Assembly (NCBI GenBank): GCA_013141385.1
Contig: JABFRB010000002.1
Span: forward strand, 186,001 to 250,000
DNA length: 64,000 nt
From: Bacteroidales bacterium
Lineage (GTDB): Bacteria; Bacteroidota; Bacteroidia; Bacteroidales; Tenuifilaceae
Reading direction: 5' to 3'
Shown here: positions 38,949 to 48,645 of the stretch, in pieces
How positions within the stretch are numbered: position 1 is the first letter of the stretch
Layout of the letters: each line of letters opens with the position of its first letter
Program-made: the position numbers and the translations under genes
The notes under the pieces: model-generated
What the model saw: only the letters and a program-made list of their open reading frames with translations
Databases searched by the model: none
What the model was told of the DNA's origin: nothing

Positions 38949-41216
38949 TTAATCATCAAACTTTTCGACTCTTTTTACAGAATCAATACCTTTAATTTTC
39001 ATTACGTTCATTCCTAGGTTGTTTAAGTCGCTGATATTGTGAACATATAAATCGATTGTACTATCGAAGATACCATCGTGACTATCTATATGCAACTTTC
39101 GAATATTGACACGTAGCTCATCGGATATAACTTTAACTAGCTCACTTAGAATGCCAATCCTATCCATTCCACGAACCTCAATTCGGGCGAGGAACGAAAG
39201 AACCTTGTGTGTAGTCCACTTTGCAGAAACAATTCTATCGCCATGCTGTGACATTAATCGAATTGCCTCAACACAGGTGGCCTTGTGAATGATTACATTT
39301 TCTTCGGGAGTAATAAAACCGATTACTTCATCTCCAGGAATAGGGTTGCAACATTTAGCAACGATATACGAAGGGGGATCTTCGTCTTGTGTCTCTCTTA
39401 GAAGATACGGTGTTTTTACATCAATTTTCGGATTAGTTACCCAATCCTCATTTTCATCATCTTCGTCATTGTCTATCTCTTTTTTTCGTAAGGAGTTAAT
39501 TGATAGTTGTAGACCCCAATATTTTATCCATTTACTTTTGGTATTCTTTTTTAAGATCTTTTTAAGATCGTCAAGTGATATAAGGTTTGATCCTATTTTA
39601 CTATATAGTTCATCTTTAGAAAGACAATCGTAAGCTGGAAGGATTTTTTTGAAAACACGAGATGAAGGGGTTATCCCCAGTTCAGCAAGTTTTTTTTCTA
39701 TAAGATTTTGCCCCTTTTCAATTCTATTTTTGGTTTCGGCTTTGAGGGTAGCCTTAATTGCTAGTTTTGCCTTGGCTGTAATTACGTAATTTAATGATTC
39801 CCAAGATGGTTTTTGCGTAGTAGCTGTAATTATTTCAACTTGATCCCCGCTATTTAGAACATAACTAAGGGGAACCAGTTTGTGATTTACCTTTGCACCA
39901 ATGGCTTTATTTCCAATTTCAGAATGTATTTCGTAGGCTAAATCGAGGGTGGTAGCACCTTTGGGAAGTGTTTTGGTATCACCTTTGGGGGTAAAAACAA
40001 CAATTTCAGATGAGAATAGATTAAGTTTGAATTCATCGAGAAATTCTAAGGCATCGGATTGTGGATTATCAAGCATTTCACGAATTCGCTTGATCCATTT
40101 ATCGAGTTCATTTTCTTGATTGGTAGCATCTACGTCCTTGTACTTCCAGTGAGCTGCAAATCCTCGTTCAGCGATATCATCCATTCTTTGGGTTCGTATT
40201 TGAACTTCGACCCATTGCCCATTTGGTCCCATAACAGTACAGTGTAATGCTTCGTAACCATTTGCTTTTGGGGTGCTAACCCAATCTCGTATACGATCAG
40301 GTTTGGGCTTGTATATGTCTGTAACTAGCGAATATATATGCCAGCATTGGGTTTTCTCAGGAATGTTAGTGAGAGGTTTAAAAATTATGCGAATAGCCAA
40401 AAGATCATAAATATCCTCGAAGGTAACATTCTTTGATTGTATTTTTTTCCAAACAGAGTAAATCGATTTTGGGCGACCAGTTATTTCATAATCAATGTTA
40501 TTCTCATCTAGTTTATTAATTATTGGAATCGAAAAGTTGTCGATTAGTTGCATTCTCCTTTTCTCGCTATCGGCAACTCTTGTTTGAATCTCTTCGAAAA
40601 CTTGTGGAAATCGATATTTTAAACTTAGATCTTCGAGTTCGGTTTTTATTGCGTAGAGGCCTAATCTATGCGCTAATGGAGCATATAAATAGATTGTTTC
40701 ACCAGCAATTTTCATTTGCTTATTAGGCTGCAAGGAATCGAGTGTTCGCATGTTGTGCAGCCTGTCGGCGAGTTTAATAAGAATAACTCGGATATCTTCT
40801 GCGATGGTCAGCAACATTTTTCGGAAATTCTCCGCTTGCAATGATGAGTTTGCATCAAAAACCCCCGATATTTTAGTAAGTCCATCGATGATCGAAGCAA
40901 TTTTAGGTCCGAATAGCCGATTCATATCTTCGACCGTATAATCCGTATCTTCAACTACGTCGTGAAGTAGAGCACACGCGATAGATTTAGCCCCCAAGCC
41001 AATTTCTTGAGTAACAATTTTTGCCACAGAAATAGGGTGAATAATATAAGGTTCTCCAGATTTTCTTCGAACACCTTTATGTGCTTCGTTGGCAAGATTA
41101 AATGCTTTTAGGATTAACGCCTTGTCCTCTTCAGTGTTGCAACGGGTGCAATTATTAAGAAGGTCTTCGAAGTGTTCCTGAATATTTTTTTTTTCTTCTT
41201 CGGTTTGAAGGTTCAT
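38949..41216 (-). CDS. rel: bifunctional (p)ppGpp synthetase/hydrolase
   Basis: Makes and breaks the stringent-response alarmone. From the ATG at 41216 the protein has about 755 residues: an HD hydrolase domain (KSGEPYIIHPISVAKIV, ALLHDVVEDTDY, ADRLHNMRTL), the synthetase domain (GRPKSIYSVWKKIQSK, YDLLAIRIIF, DRIRDWVSTPKANGYEALHC), TGS (VFTPKGDTKTLPKGATTLDL), and a C-terminal zinc-finger-like/ACT region (VAKCCNPIPGDEVIGFI, VEVRGMDRIG-type end). The HD motif is intact, so hydrolysis is likely. The longer TTG start at 41231 is less likely. Confidence 0.95.
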   Translation of the reverse strand: MNLQTEEEKKNIQEHFEDLLNNCTRCNTEEDKALILKAFNLANEAHKGVRRKSGEPYIIHPISVAKIVTQEIGLGAKSIACALLHDVVEDTDYTVEDMNRLFGPKIASIIDGLTKISGVFDANSSLQAENFRKMLLTIAEDIRVILIKLADRLHNMRTLDSLQPNKQMKIAGETIYLYAPLAHRLGLYAIKTELEDLSLKYRFPQVFEEIQTRVADSEKRRMQLIDNFSIPIINKLDENNIDYEITGRPKSIYSVWKKIQSKNVTFEDIYDLLAIRIIFKPLTNIPEKTQCWHIYSLVTDIYKPKPDRIRDWVSTPKANGYEALHCTVMGPNGQWVEVQIRTQRMDDIAERGFAAHWKYKDVDATNQENELDKWIKRIREMLDNPQSDALEFLDEFKLNLFSSEIVVFTPKGDTKTLPKGATTLDLAYEIHSEIGNKAIGAKVNHKLVPLSYVLNSGDQVEIITATTQKPSWESLNYVITAKAKLAIKATLKAETKNRIEKGQNLIEKKLAELGITPSSRVFKKILPAYDCLSKDELYSKIGSNLISLDDLKKILKKNTKSKWIKYWGLQLSINSLRKKEIDNDEDDENEDWVTNPKIDVKTPYLLRETQDEDPPSYIVAKCCNPIPGDEVIGFITPEENVIIHKATCVEAIRLMSQHGDRIVSAKWTTHKVLSFLARIEVRGMDRIGILSELVKVISDELRVNIRKLHIDSHDGIFDSTIDLYVHNISDLNNLGMNVMKIKGIDSVKRVEKFDD

Positions 41217-41429
41217 ATTGTAAATAATCAACTTATTTTATTGTTTCAATAGACATTGTAAAATATTTCAACAAATCTTTTCAAATTCAAAAAAATGTAA
41301 GATCCAGTTATTTTTTATAAAACAGGAAAAATCTCTTTTGAATAATTAAAGATGTAAAAGTAGCTAAAAATGAGCTGTTGGAGTAATTGTGATATTTACT
41401 TTTTGAGGTTAACGAATACTTAAAGCCTA

Positions 41430-43004
41430 TTAATGATAGATTACAGTAACATTACCTGTTTTAACAAGATCTTTGTTCCCTGATGTGCTAATTACAAGCC
41501 TATACACATAAGTACCTTCATTAGCCAGCCTACCGCCAGCCATACTTCCATTCCAACCAATATTTCTGCCTTCAAAAATTAAATTACCCCAACGATTATA
41601 TATGCTAAGGGAATAATCGGCTTTAAACGTTATGATAGGTATTAGAATATTACGGGCATTACCATTATTTACATAAGTGTCATTAGGTATTATTGCATCT
41701 GGCATTACTACTCCAGGAACTACTTCGGTGCATTGAATTCTAGATTTGCTAAGCATGACTAACGATCCGCTTAAATCTCTTTCAGATCCTTCAATTTGGT
41801 AGCAAAATTTAACCGAATAGCCTTGACCTTCGAAAATCTTAACATCATCAGTTATTTCGAGTTGATCTGTTTCAGGCAGGTAAACTGGAGGCATTGCAAT
41901 ATCTGCATAAGCATATCGGGTTATTCTATATCTTGCATAGTTATTTTTGTGCTCAGCGAGTGAAGTATCAATGTAAAGTTTTTCCCATTCAATGTGATTT
42001 GATAAACCTCGATTATGTACTTTGGGAATAATAGTATTGGCTAGATTAGTTTTCTTTACAACCTGATTACAAGTATTTAAGGCATCAGTTTTATAGAAGA
42101 ATGGGCGTGTTCGAGCAGTCCAGCTATCTAAAGTATCACCAAAATAGTTAATTCTAGGATCATAAAATTCATCAAGCATTTTTTTACTAAAAATACTCTT
42201 AATTGAATCGGATTGCTCCCACCTCATAACTTGGAAACGTTTAATTTCAGTGGCTTGGTCGATTTGAAAATAGATATTAACTTTTTTATCCTCAGCAATA
42301 ATTGAATCAACCGACATACTATTAGGACGGATAGGCATATCGGTGAACCTATGATAGAGGCTGGAATACGTAGTAAAAGGTTTATCGACTCTTCTGGCCG
42401 TAAGATAAAAGTAGTAATCCCTGTTCTCAATTACGTTTTTCAAACTGTACTGATTGGTGAATTTGTAAATTGAGTCTTTAAATGTAAAAGAATTCAAAGC
42501 AGGTGTATTACTAACATATAAATAGTAATAAGCGTAAGTACTATCATTTTTCCATCCTTCATACAAATTCCAAGTAAGATCAATTTTGGAGTAACAACTG
42601 TCGTATTTGGATGTAATAAAGATATTAGAATGTGCAGTCCATAGCGGACTTGTTTGCGTTGTCCCCAATGTCGCAACGTTGTATGTTTCTTTGCTTAGGT
42701 TACAATTGGCTGTTATATCAGTATAGGAAAAAACATTGGCTGCAACAGTATCGATAGAACAATTATTACCAACGCAGCTACCCGAGGTTTGTTTTCTGTA
42801 AATAATATAACCTATAGTTGGTTCACATAACGGATCGAACTGTTCTTTTGACCAGTAGATTGTTGGATGCCCTGTGCTTAGATCGTTTGTTATATATTTT
42901 ATAGTGGGATGATTTGGTTTTTTTGTTTGAGCTAAAGAATCCAAACTGAAAAGCAGAATAACAAATATTATTATTGAGTAACTTATAGTATTATAAGATG
43001 ACAT
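41430..43004 (-). CDS. secreted protein with type IX secretion type B sorting domain
   Basis: A 524-residue protein with signal peptide (ISYSIIIFVILLFSLDSLAQ). The middle is made of fibronectin-III-like beta repeats (IKYITNDLSTGHPTIYWSKE, IDLTWNLYEGW, INYFGDTLDSWTARTRPFFY). The C-terminal ~85 residues form a CHU_C/type B sorting domain: IPNDTYVNNGNARNILIPII, then SIYNRWGNLIFEGRNIGWNG, GTYVYRLVI and KTGNVTVIYH. Such domains direct passage through the type IX secretion system to the surface, often with gliding proteins. It is the only such substrate in the window; its role is unknown. Confidence 0.85.
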   Translation of the reverse strand: MSSYNTISYSIIIFVILLFSLDSLAQTKKPNHPTIKYITNDLSTGHPTIYWSKEQFDPLCEPTIGYIIYRKQTSGSCVGNNCSIDTVAANVFSYTDITANCNLSKETYNVATLGTTQTSPLWTAHSNIFITSKYDSCYSKIDLTWNLYEGWKNDSTYAYYYLYVSNTPALNSFTFKDSIYKFTNQYSLKNVIENRDYYFYLTARRVDKPFTTYSSLYHRFTDMPIRPNSMSVDSIIAEDKKVNIYFQIDQATEIKRFQVMRWEQSDSIKSIFSKKMLDEFYDPRINYFGDTLDSWTARTRPFFYKTDALNTCNQVVKKTNLANTIIPKVHNRGLSNHIEWEKLYIDTSLAEHKNNYARYRITRYAYADIAMPPVYLPETDQLEITDDVKIFEGQGYSVKFCYQIEGSERDLSGSLVMLSKSRIQCTEVVPGVVMPDAIIPNDTYVNNGNARNILIPIITFKADYSLSIYNRWGNLIFEGRNIGWNGSMAGGRLANEGTYVYRLVISTSGNKDLVKTGNVTVIYH

Positions 43005-43023
43005 AATATGATTACCCTTTAGT

Positions 43024-43377
43024 TTAATTTCTTTTCAACCTCAGAAAGAATGGCAATGATCTAAATTTATCATTGGGGAGTTCATTTAACGCTATATCCC
43101 AAACGATACTTTCGTCAAGGCTATGGTAGGAATGAGTAATTATGTTTCGCATCCTATACATGTCCATCCAATCAATGCTTGGGAATTTGCTTTTTAGTTT
43201 TTGGCTTAACTTATCGGCAGATTCTCCAATACTCATGAGTTTAACTATAATAGAATCAAATTTTTCCTCGTTTTGAGCAAACTCCTCAATTGAGGTTACG
43301 CTTTTCAGGCTATTTTCTATTTTTTCAATAGCCCAGATAATGTTATTAAGATTTGCTATGTCGTTTTGTTTAAACAT
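43024..43377 (-). CDS. hepT: HepT-like toxin (HEPN RNase)
   Basis: A 117-residue all-helical HEPN protein with the catalytic Rx4HxY motif RNIITHSY (Arg77, His82, Tyr84). HepT is the toxin half of the HepT/MntA pair; the partner antitoxin AMPylates the Tyr of the motif. It overlaps the MntA-type gene by 8 bases, in the usual antitoxin-then-toxin order. Length is typical (110-145). The site sits between the T9SS substrate gene and M16 peptidases, in an accessory position. Confidence 0.88.
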   Translation of the reverse strand: MFKQNDIANLNNIIWAIEKIENSLKSVTSIEEFAQNEEKFDSIIVKLMSIGESADKLSQKLKSKFPSIDWMDMYRMRNIITHSYHSLDESIVWDIALNELPNDKFRSLPFFLRLKRN

Positions 43378-43666
43378 AAAGCGCCTCCTTATCTATTATA
43401 TTCTTAAAAGCTGGTAAAACTTTTCTAATGTCAACATTTTTATTAAGATGGCTTGATAAATCATTCTGGAGGTTGTAATATATTTTAAATATTCGATGGT
43501 TTTTTGCTTCTGGAAGGAAATAGACTATCAAATCCACATCGCTATTGCTATCATAGTCTCCCCTGGCATAAGAACCTATGATGGCCATCCTATCCACGAA
43601 ATGTTTTTCTCGGAAGCAGGATTTGTTTTCAGATAGATATTTTATCAGCCCCTCTTTTTTCAGCAT
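43370..43666 (-). CDS. mntA: MntA-like nucleotidyltransferase antitoxin
   Basis: A 98-residue minimal nucleotidyltransferase. Motif GSYARGDYDSNSDVDLIVYF begins at residue 31: GS plus DxD (Asp43, Asp45) metal site. The third carboxylate is likely Asp in NKNVDIRKV. Members AMPylate the neighbouring HEPN toxin. It overlaps hepT and has the family's usual size. Confidence 0.88.
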   Translation of the reverse strand: MLKKEGLIKYLSENKSCFREKHFVDRMAIIGSYARGDYDSNSDVDLIVYFLPEAKNHRIFKIYYNLQNDLSSHLNKNVDIRKVLPAFKNIIDKEALYV

Positions 43667-43772
43667 GAATACTAGATTTTTCCTTTTGTTAATCAGTATT
43701 TATTCTGTTACAAATTTACTAATTAATCCGAGATCAACTTTGGATTATAATGATTCGCTAATAATTGTGGTT

Positions 43773-45065
43773 TCAAATATTACTTACTGACCCTGCAACG
43801 CACTCAATCAAATCATCTTCACGAAGATAGCTATTTGCTAGTTTCATTAATTGTTCTGGCGTAATTGTTTTTATAGTATGTATTGTGTTTTCAAAGAAAG
43901 TGTAATCTAAGTTGTTGAATTCGAATAAACTTATTAAGGTATCAGCAATTGTAAAAGCGCCGTCAAAAGATCGGAGCAGTTCTCCCAAAAGGTAATTTCT
44001 AACTAAATCAAGTTCATCGTTACTTACCAGCTCATTTCTTAAACGGGAAATCTCAAAATATATTTCTTTAATAGCTGGGGAAGTGTACTCAGCCCCAACC
44101 TCTGTTCCGATTACAAATACACAAAACTCTCTGAGAGTTAATATTGTAGAGGAGATTCCATAGGTGTAGCCTTTATCTTCTCGAATATTCTTCATTAACC
44201 TTGATCCAAAATACCCACCAAGCAGAGTATTTAATATTACTAATGCGGAATAATCGGGATGTTTGCGATCAACGAGTATTCTTCCTATTCGAATGGCCGA
44301 TTGTAAAGCATCTTCTTTATGTGAAAAATGTTTCCTTTGTTTTGGTATCGTTATTTTGGGTAAGATTTCAAGATTTGTTAGTTCGTTACCCCATTTTTCT
44401 TTCCCAAAATGATTAATAACATCATTAATTTCAGTTTTCCCAACTTTTCCCGATAATACTATTGTGCAAAGATTAGATGTGAGGTGACTTTGATGGAAAT
44501 TTACCAAATCGGAGCGTTGTATATTCAAATAATCTTGGGGTTCAGCAAAAAATCCGTATGGATGGTTGAATCCAAATAACCCTTTAAAAAAATCTTGTCT
44601 TGATAGTGTAGTTACTTTCTCTAGTTCAACTATTAACGATTGTTTCCCTTTAATTCTATAGGTCTCAACCTCTTTTTCGGGGAATATAGGACTTTTAATA
44701 ACCTGTTCAAGTAAATCAAGAGATTCGTTTAGGAATTTACCAAGAGAGAACATGGAAATTTTACCAAAATCCCTATCGCTATTTTGTTCGCAAAAACTAC
44801 CATAAAAATCAAATTTTTCGGCAATTTGGTGTGATGTTAGATTTTTGGTACCTTCTGTTAGTAAAGATATTGCAGCTCTGGATTCTGCAGGTTTGCTTTG
44901 ATATCTTGAACCTGCCGAAAAGTGTAAATCAATTTTGCAAACATCCTCAGAGCCTACATTTATTGAAAGCAAGCGGATACCATTTGGAAGAATAATTTCA
45001 TCCGCTTTTGTTACTACTATTTTATCGGGAATTTGCCTTATTGGGGCTATTTTTCTATTTAACAT
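43773..45065 (-). CDS. M16-family peptidase, non-catalytic partner
   Basis: A 430-residue M16 (insulinase-like) protein that lacks the HxxEH zinc motif: the corresponding region reads LLTEGTKNLTSHQIAEKFDF. It keeps the C-terminal M16 signature RLMKNIREDKGYTYGISS (the Arg/Tyr pair that holds substrate). It lies 41 bases downstream of the zinc-containing homolog, which fits a heterodimeric M16B peptidase with one active and one inactive subunit. Confidence 0.88.
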   Translation of the reverse strand: MLNRKIAPIRQIPDKIVVTKADEIILPNGIRLLSINVGSEDVCKIDLHFSAGSRYQSKPAESRAAISLLTEGTKNLTSHQIAEKFDFYGSFCEQNSDRDFGKISMFSLGKFLNESLDLLEQVIKSPIFPEKEVETYRIKGKQSLIVELEKVTTLSRQDFFKGLFGFNHPYGFFAEPQDYLNIQRSDLVNFHQSHLTSNLCTIVLSGKVGKTEINDVINHFGKEKWGNELTNLEILPKITIPKQRKHFSHKEDALQSAIRIGRILVDRKHPDYSALVILNTLLGGYFGSRLMKNIREDKGYTYGISSTILTLREFCVFVIGTEVGAEYTSPAIKEIYFEISRLRNELVSNDELDLVRNYLLGELLRSFDGAFTIADTLISLFEFNNLDYTFFENTIHTIKTITPEQLMKLANSYLREDDLIECVAGSVSNI

Positions 45066-45106
45066 TTGCTTGTTGTTGAAAAATCAATCTATACTAAAAG
45101 GCGATT

Positions 45107-46345
45107 TTACTTTTTTGCTTTATAGAATAATGTTGAGCAATTATTATCTGAAAATAGGGTTGAAGCAACTTCTTTAATTTTCTCTTGGGTTACTTCTCGA
45201 TATTTTTCTACTTCAAGATTAATATCCTCGGCTTTTCCTAAAAGTTCGTGAAAAGCAAGGTTCATAGCTTTTTCTAGTGGGTTAACTTCACCAAACTTAT
45301 AATTTGATTCGAATTGATTCTTAACCTTTTCCAGTTCGTAATTGTCAAACGATTTGTTTTTAATTTGATCCAATTCTTCGTTTATTGTAGACTCAGCAAC
45401 TTGGAAGGAGGTTTTTTCATAAAGTCTTCCTGTTATAACAAAAAGACCTTCGTCAATATCTCCTGTGATATATGCATTAATTTCGCTAAAGATATTTTGT
45501 TCCTGAACTAGTTTATTGTAAAGCCTGGACGATTTTCCATTTGATAGAATGTCCGAAATTAAATCGGTAGTGTGAAAATCGGCATGTTTACGATCACACA
45601 TATGATAAACTTTAAAGATAGAGTCAAAAGGAACATCTCGCTCAACCTCAAGTATTCTCGGCTCAGTTTGCCTAGGTTCTTTAGGTATTTGGCGTATTGG
45701 AATGGGCCTTTTTTCAATTTCACCAAACCATTTTTTCGAATATTCAAGAATTTCCTTAGTTGTTACAGGTCCAGTAATGGTAAGAATAGCATTATTTGGC
45801 GCATAATGCTTATAAAAGAAATCTTTAACATCGGTGAGAGTTGCATTTTTAATATGTTGTGGTTCAATCCCAATGGTTGGCCATTTGTATGGGTGAACCT
45901 TGTAAGCCAATGGTCTAAGTAAATGCCATACATCTCCGTAAGGTTTATTGAGGTAGCGTTGATTGAACTCTTCTAAAACCACATTCTTTTGAACAGAAAG
46001 ACTTTTCCTGGAAAATGCTAGGTTCAGCATCCTATCACTCTCAAGCCAAAAGGCGGTTTCTAGGTTCTCTTTTGGTATGGTTATATAGTAATTTGTGAAA
46101 TCGTTATTGGTAAATGCGTTGTTCTCGCCTCCTGTTCTTTCAAGAGGATCATCAAATTTTGGAATATTAATTGAGCCTCCAAACATTAAGTGTTCAAAAA
46201 GATGTGCAAATCCTGTGTGTTCAGGATCCTCGTCCTTTGAACCTACATTGTAAAGTAGGTTGAACGATACAATAGGTGTGCTATTATCGTTGTGAACAAC
46301 AACTCGTAAGCCATTCTCAAGACAAAACTTTTCAACTTCAACCAT
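45107..46345 (-). CDS. M16-family zinc peptidase, catalytic subunit
   Basis: A 412-residue M16 peptidase with the inverted zinc motif HLFEH (residues 48-52, context HTGFAHLFEHLMFGG) and a distal Glu in NVVLEEFNQRY. No signal peptide is visible, so it may be cytoplasmic. The downstream non-catalytic M16 gene probably makes its partner. Typical substrates are small peptides. Confidence 0.92.
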   Translation of the reverse strand: MVEVEKFCLENGLRVVVHNDNSTPIVSFNLLYNVGSKDEDPEHTGFAHLFEHLMFGGSINIPKFDDPLERTGGENNAFTNNDFTNYYITIPKENLETAFWLESDRMLNLAFSRKSLSVQKNVVLEEFNQRYLNKPYGDVWHLLRPLAYKVHPYKWPTIGIEPQHIKNATLTDVKDFFYKHYAPNNAILTITGPVTTKEILEYSKKWFGEIEKRPIPIRQIPKEPRQTEPRILEVERDVPFDSIFKVYHMCDRKHADFHTTDLISDILSNGKSSRLYNKLVQEQNIFSEINAYITGDIDEGLFVITGRLYEKTSFQVAESTINEELDQIKNKSFDNYELEKVKNQFESNYKFGEVNPLEKAMNLAFHELLGKAEDINLEVEKYREVTQEKIKEVASTLFSDNNCSTLFYKAKK

Positions 46346-46572
46346 TCTTTGAGTTTGCTACTTAATTAAAAGTTAGAAATAGTAATTGCTATTATAGAGA
46401 AAAATGTGGATGAATAATAAGAGAACCAAATATATAACACTATCAAACAATAATGGTTCAAATATAGTTGTTTTGCTCTGTTTCTAATAAATATATCAAC
46501 TATTATTGATAGTTCAAACAAACAAATTGATGTTTTTAATTTTGTATTTATCAGCGTTAAATAAATTAGTCG

Positions 46573-46580
46573 TAATTTTG
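46573..46580 (+). promoter_or_regulatory. -7 box of the ClC channel gene
   Basis: TAATTTTG is an exact TAnnTTTG box 20 bases before the ATG at 46600. No TTTG at the proper distance upstream. The rest of the divergent gap (46346-46572) holds nothing else I recognise. Confidence 0.4.
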
Positions 46581-46599
46581 AGGCGCAGATCCTTTCTCA

Positions 46600-48375
46600 A
46601 TGAGATATATTCATAATCTTTCCCATAAACTATTAATTTTTAGTCGCTTTCTTGGTCAAAGGCGATTGATACTTCTGTTGAGTTTTATTGTTGGTATCTT
46701 TAGCGGTTTGGCCGCCGTTTTGCTAAAAAACACTGTCCATTTTCTAATTAATCTGCTTCAAAAAATTATTAACGAAGGTTCATTCAACTTACTTTTTTTG
46801 GCTTTGCCGGGTATTGGAATAATTCTCACGATCATGTACGTTAAGTACTTTGTTAAGGATAATATTGGACATGGAGTTTCTAAGGTTCTTTTTTCGATAT
46901 CAAAATTAGGCAGTAAAATTAAACGACATAACACCTATAGTTCAATTGTAGGAAGCACAATAACCATTGGATTTGGGGGCTCAGTTGGAGCAGAAGCTCC
47001 GATTGTACTAACAGGTTCAGCAATAGGATCGAATATTGGACAATTTTTCCGGGTGAACTACAGAACGCTAACCCTTTTAGTGGGTTGCGGGGCAGCAGGT
47101 GCAGTTGCAGCTATTTTTAAAGCTCCCCTTGCAGGATTGGTGTTTACTTTAGAGGTTCTAATGCTCGATTTAACAATGTCCTCAATTGTTCCTCTTTTGA
47201 TATCGGCGGTTTCTGCGGCTTCTGTATCTTTCTTTTTGTTGGGTCGAGGTGTAGTTTTTGATTACCAAGTGGTACGACCTTTTTACTTGCACAATATCCC
47301 TTGGTTTATTGTTTTAGGTCTATTTTGCGGATTAGTTTCTGCTTATTTCATCCGTTTTTCTATAAAAGTTGAGAGTAGCTATTCAAAAATACTCAATCCC
47401 TACAAAAAATGGATAATAGGTAGTTTGGTTCTTGGCACTCTCATTTTTGTTTTCCCTCCCCTTTATGGTGAGGGATATAAAACCCTTCAGTTACTGCTAG
47501 ATGGGCGTTCTTCTGAATTATTCAAAGGCAGCCCATTTGCTTCGTTTCAGAACGATTATTGGTTGTTACTCATTGCGTTGTTAATGCTTTTGGTAACCAA
47601 AGTAATAGCAACAGCATCAACAACAGGGGCTGGTGGGGTTGGGGGTACATTTGCACCAACCCTATTTATGGGAGGTGTTGCCGGATTCTTTGTTGCCAAG
47701 TTGATTAATCAATTCAGCTTTATTAACGTTTCTGAGAGTAACTTTGCATTGGTTGGTATGGCTGGCATGATGGCAGGTGTAATGCACGCCCCCCTTACTG
47801 CGGTTTTTCTTATTGCGGAGATAACAGGTGGTTATGCTCTCCTAATTCCATTAATGATTACATCAACGATATCCTTTATCACAATACTTTATTTTGAACC
47901 ACATTCAATTTACTCAAAACAATTGGCTGCTAGGGGAGAGCTAATCACGCATCATAAAGATAAAGCAGTTCTAACCATTCTCCAGCTTAGTAATCTGGTT
48001 GAGACCGACTTAGCCATTGTAAATCCCAACGATACTCTTGGAAAGCTTATTAATGTTATAAGCAAATCGAAGCGAAATATCTTCCCAGTGCTTGATGATA
48101 ATGGAAAATTCATGGGAATTATTCTGCTTGATGAGATTCGGGATATCATGTTCAATTCAGAACTTTATGATAGTACTTATGTTAGAGATTATATTTCAAT
48201 TCCCCCAGCGTTTATCACTTTAAATGAGTCTATGGATAGTGTTATGCGAAAGTTTGAGGAAACAGATTCATGGAATTTACCTGTTTTAGATAAGGATAAA
48301 TATGTGGGATTTGTGTCTAAATCCAAGATATTCTCAGCGTATAGAGATATTTTAGTTCAATTCTCTGAGGAGTAA
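46600..48375 (+). CDS. ClC chloride channel/antiporter with C-terminal CBS pair
   Basis: A 591-residue protein with about 12 membrane segments. Selectivity signatures: GFGGSVGAEAPIVLTGSAIG (the GxEGP region, with Ala in place of the second Gly; the gating Glu is kept), GAAGAVAAIFKAPLAG, and GAGGVGGTFAPTLFMGG (GxFxP). Two CBS domains follow from about residue 450 (IVNPNDTLGKLINV, then AFITLNESMDSVMRKFEETD), which in this family bind adenine nucleotides. It may be a Cl-/H+ exchanger or a channel; the Glu supports coupling. Confidence 0.92.
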   Translation: MRYIHNLSHKLLIFSRFLGQRRLILLLSFIVGIFSGLAAVLLKNTVHFLINLLQKIINEGSFNLLFLALPGIGIILTIMYVKYFVKDNIGHGVSKVLFSISKLGSKIKRHNTYSSIVGSTITIGFGGSVGAEAPIVLTGSAIGSNIGQFFRVNYRTLTLLVGCGAAGAVAAIFKAPLAGLVFTLEVLMLDLTMSSIVPLLISAVSAASVSFFLLGRGVVFDYQVVRPFYLHNIPWFIVLGLFCGLVSAYFIRFSIKVESSYSKILNPYKKWIIGSLVLGTLIFVFPPLYGEGYKTLQLLLDGRSSELFKGSPFASFQNDYWLLLIALLMLLVTKVIATASTTGAGGVGGTFAPTLFMGGVAGFFVAKLINQFSFINVSESNFALVGMAGMMAGVMHAPLTAVFLIAEITGGYALLIPLMITSTISFITILYFEPHSIYSKQLAARGELITHHKDKAVLTILQLSNLVETDLAIVNPNDTLGKLINVISKSKRNIFPVLDDNGKFMGIILLDEIRDIMFNSELYDSTYVRDYISIPPAFITLNESMDSVMRKFEETDSWNLPVLDKDKYVGFVSKSKIFSAYRDILVQFSEE

Positions 48376-48389
48376 TCAATTTGTTATTT

Positions 48390-48565
48390 CTCGCAATGAC
48401 GCTAAGTTCACAAAAAAAACTAAAGGACTCAACCAAAGAGTTCCGAACTCTTATCAAACTCAAAGCGATTTAATCTAATAACATCTAATGCTTATTTTGT
48501 TAAAACATTTCGCATTAAATTTTCAACATTTTGAGTCTCTTTGCGGCTTAGCGACTTTGCGTGAG
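48390..48565. repeat. CGCAAAG-type palindromic intergenic repeat, copy 1
   Basis: Fills most of the gap before glyA. It begins with TCGCAATGACGCTAAG and ends with CTTAGCGACTTTGCGTGAG; the ends are roughly complementary. The internal part holds GGACTCAACCAAAGAGTTCCG. It is the most diverged of three copies in the window (others at 56224 and 57432). Confidence 0.55.
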
Positions 48566-48614
48566 GATTCTGAATTTCAAATCGAAATATTTTTTTTTCC
48601 CCGTTCAAAAGCCT

Positions 48615-48622
48615 TACTTTTG
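48615..48622 (+). promoter_or_regulatory. glyA -7 box
   Basis: TACTTTTG, an exact TAnnTTTG element, 23 bases before the ATG of glyA. The upstream box, expected near 48592, is only a T-run. Confidence 0.5.
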
Positions 48623-48645
48623 CGTTCAAATTAAAAAAATAACTC

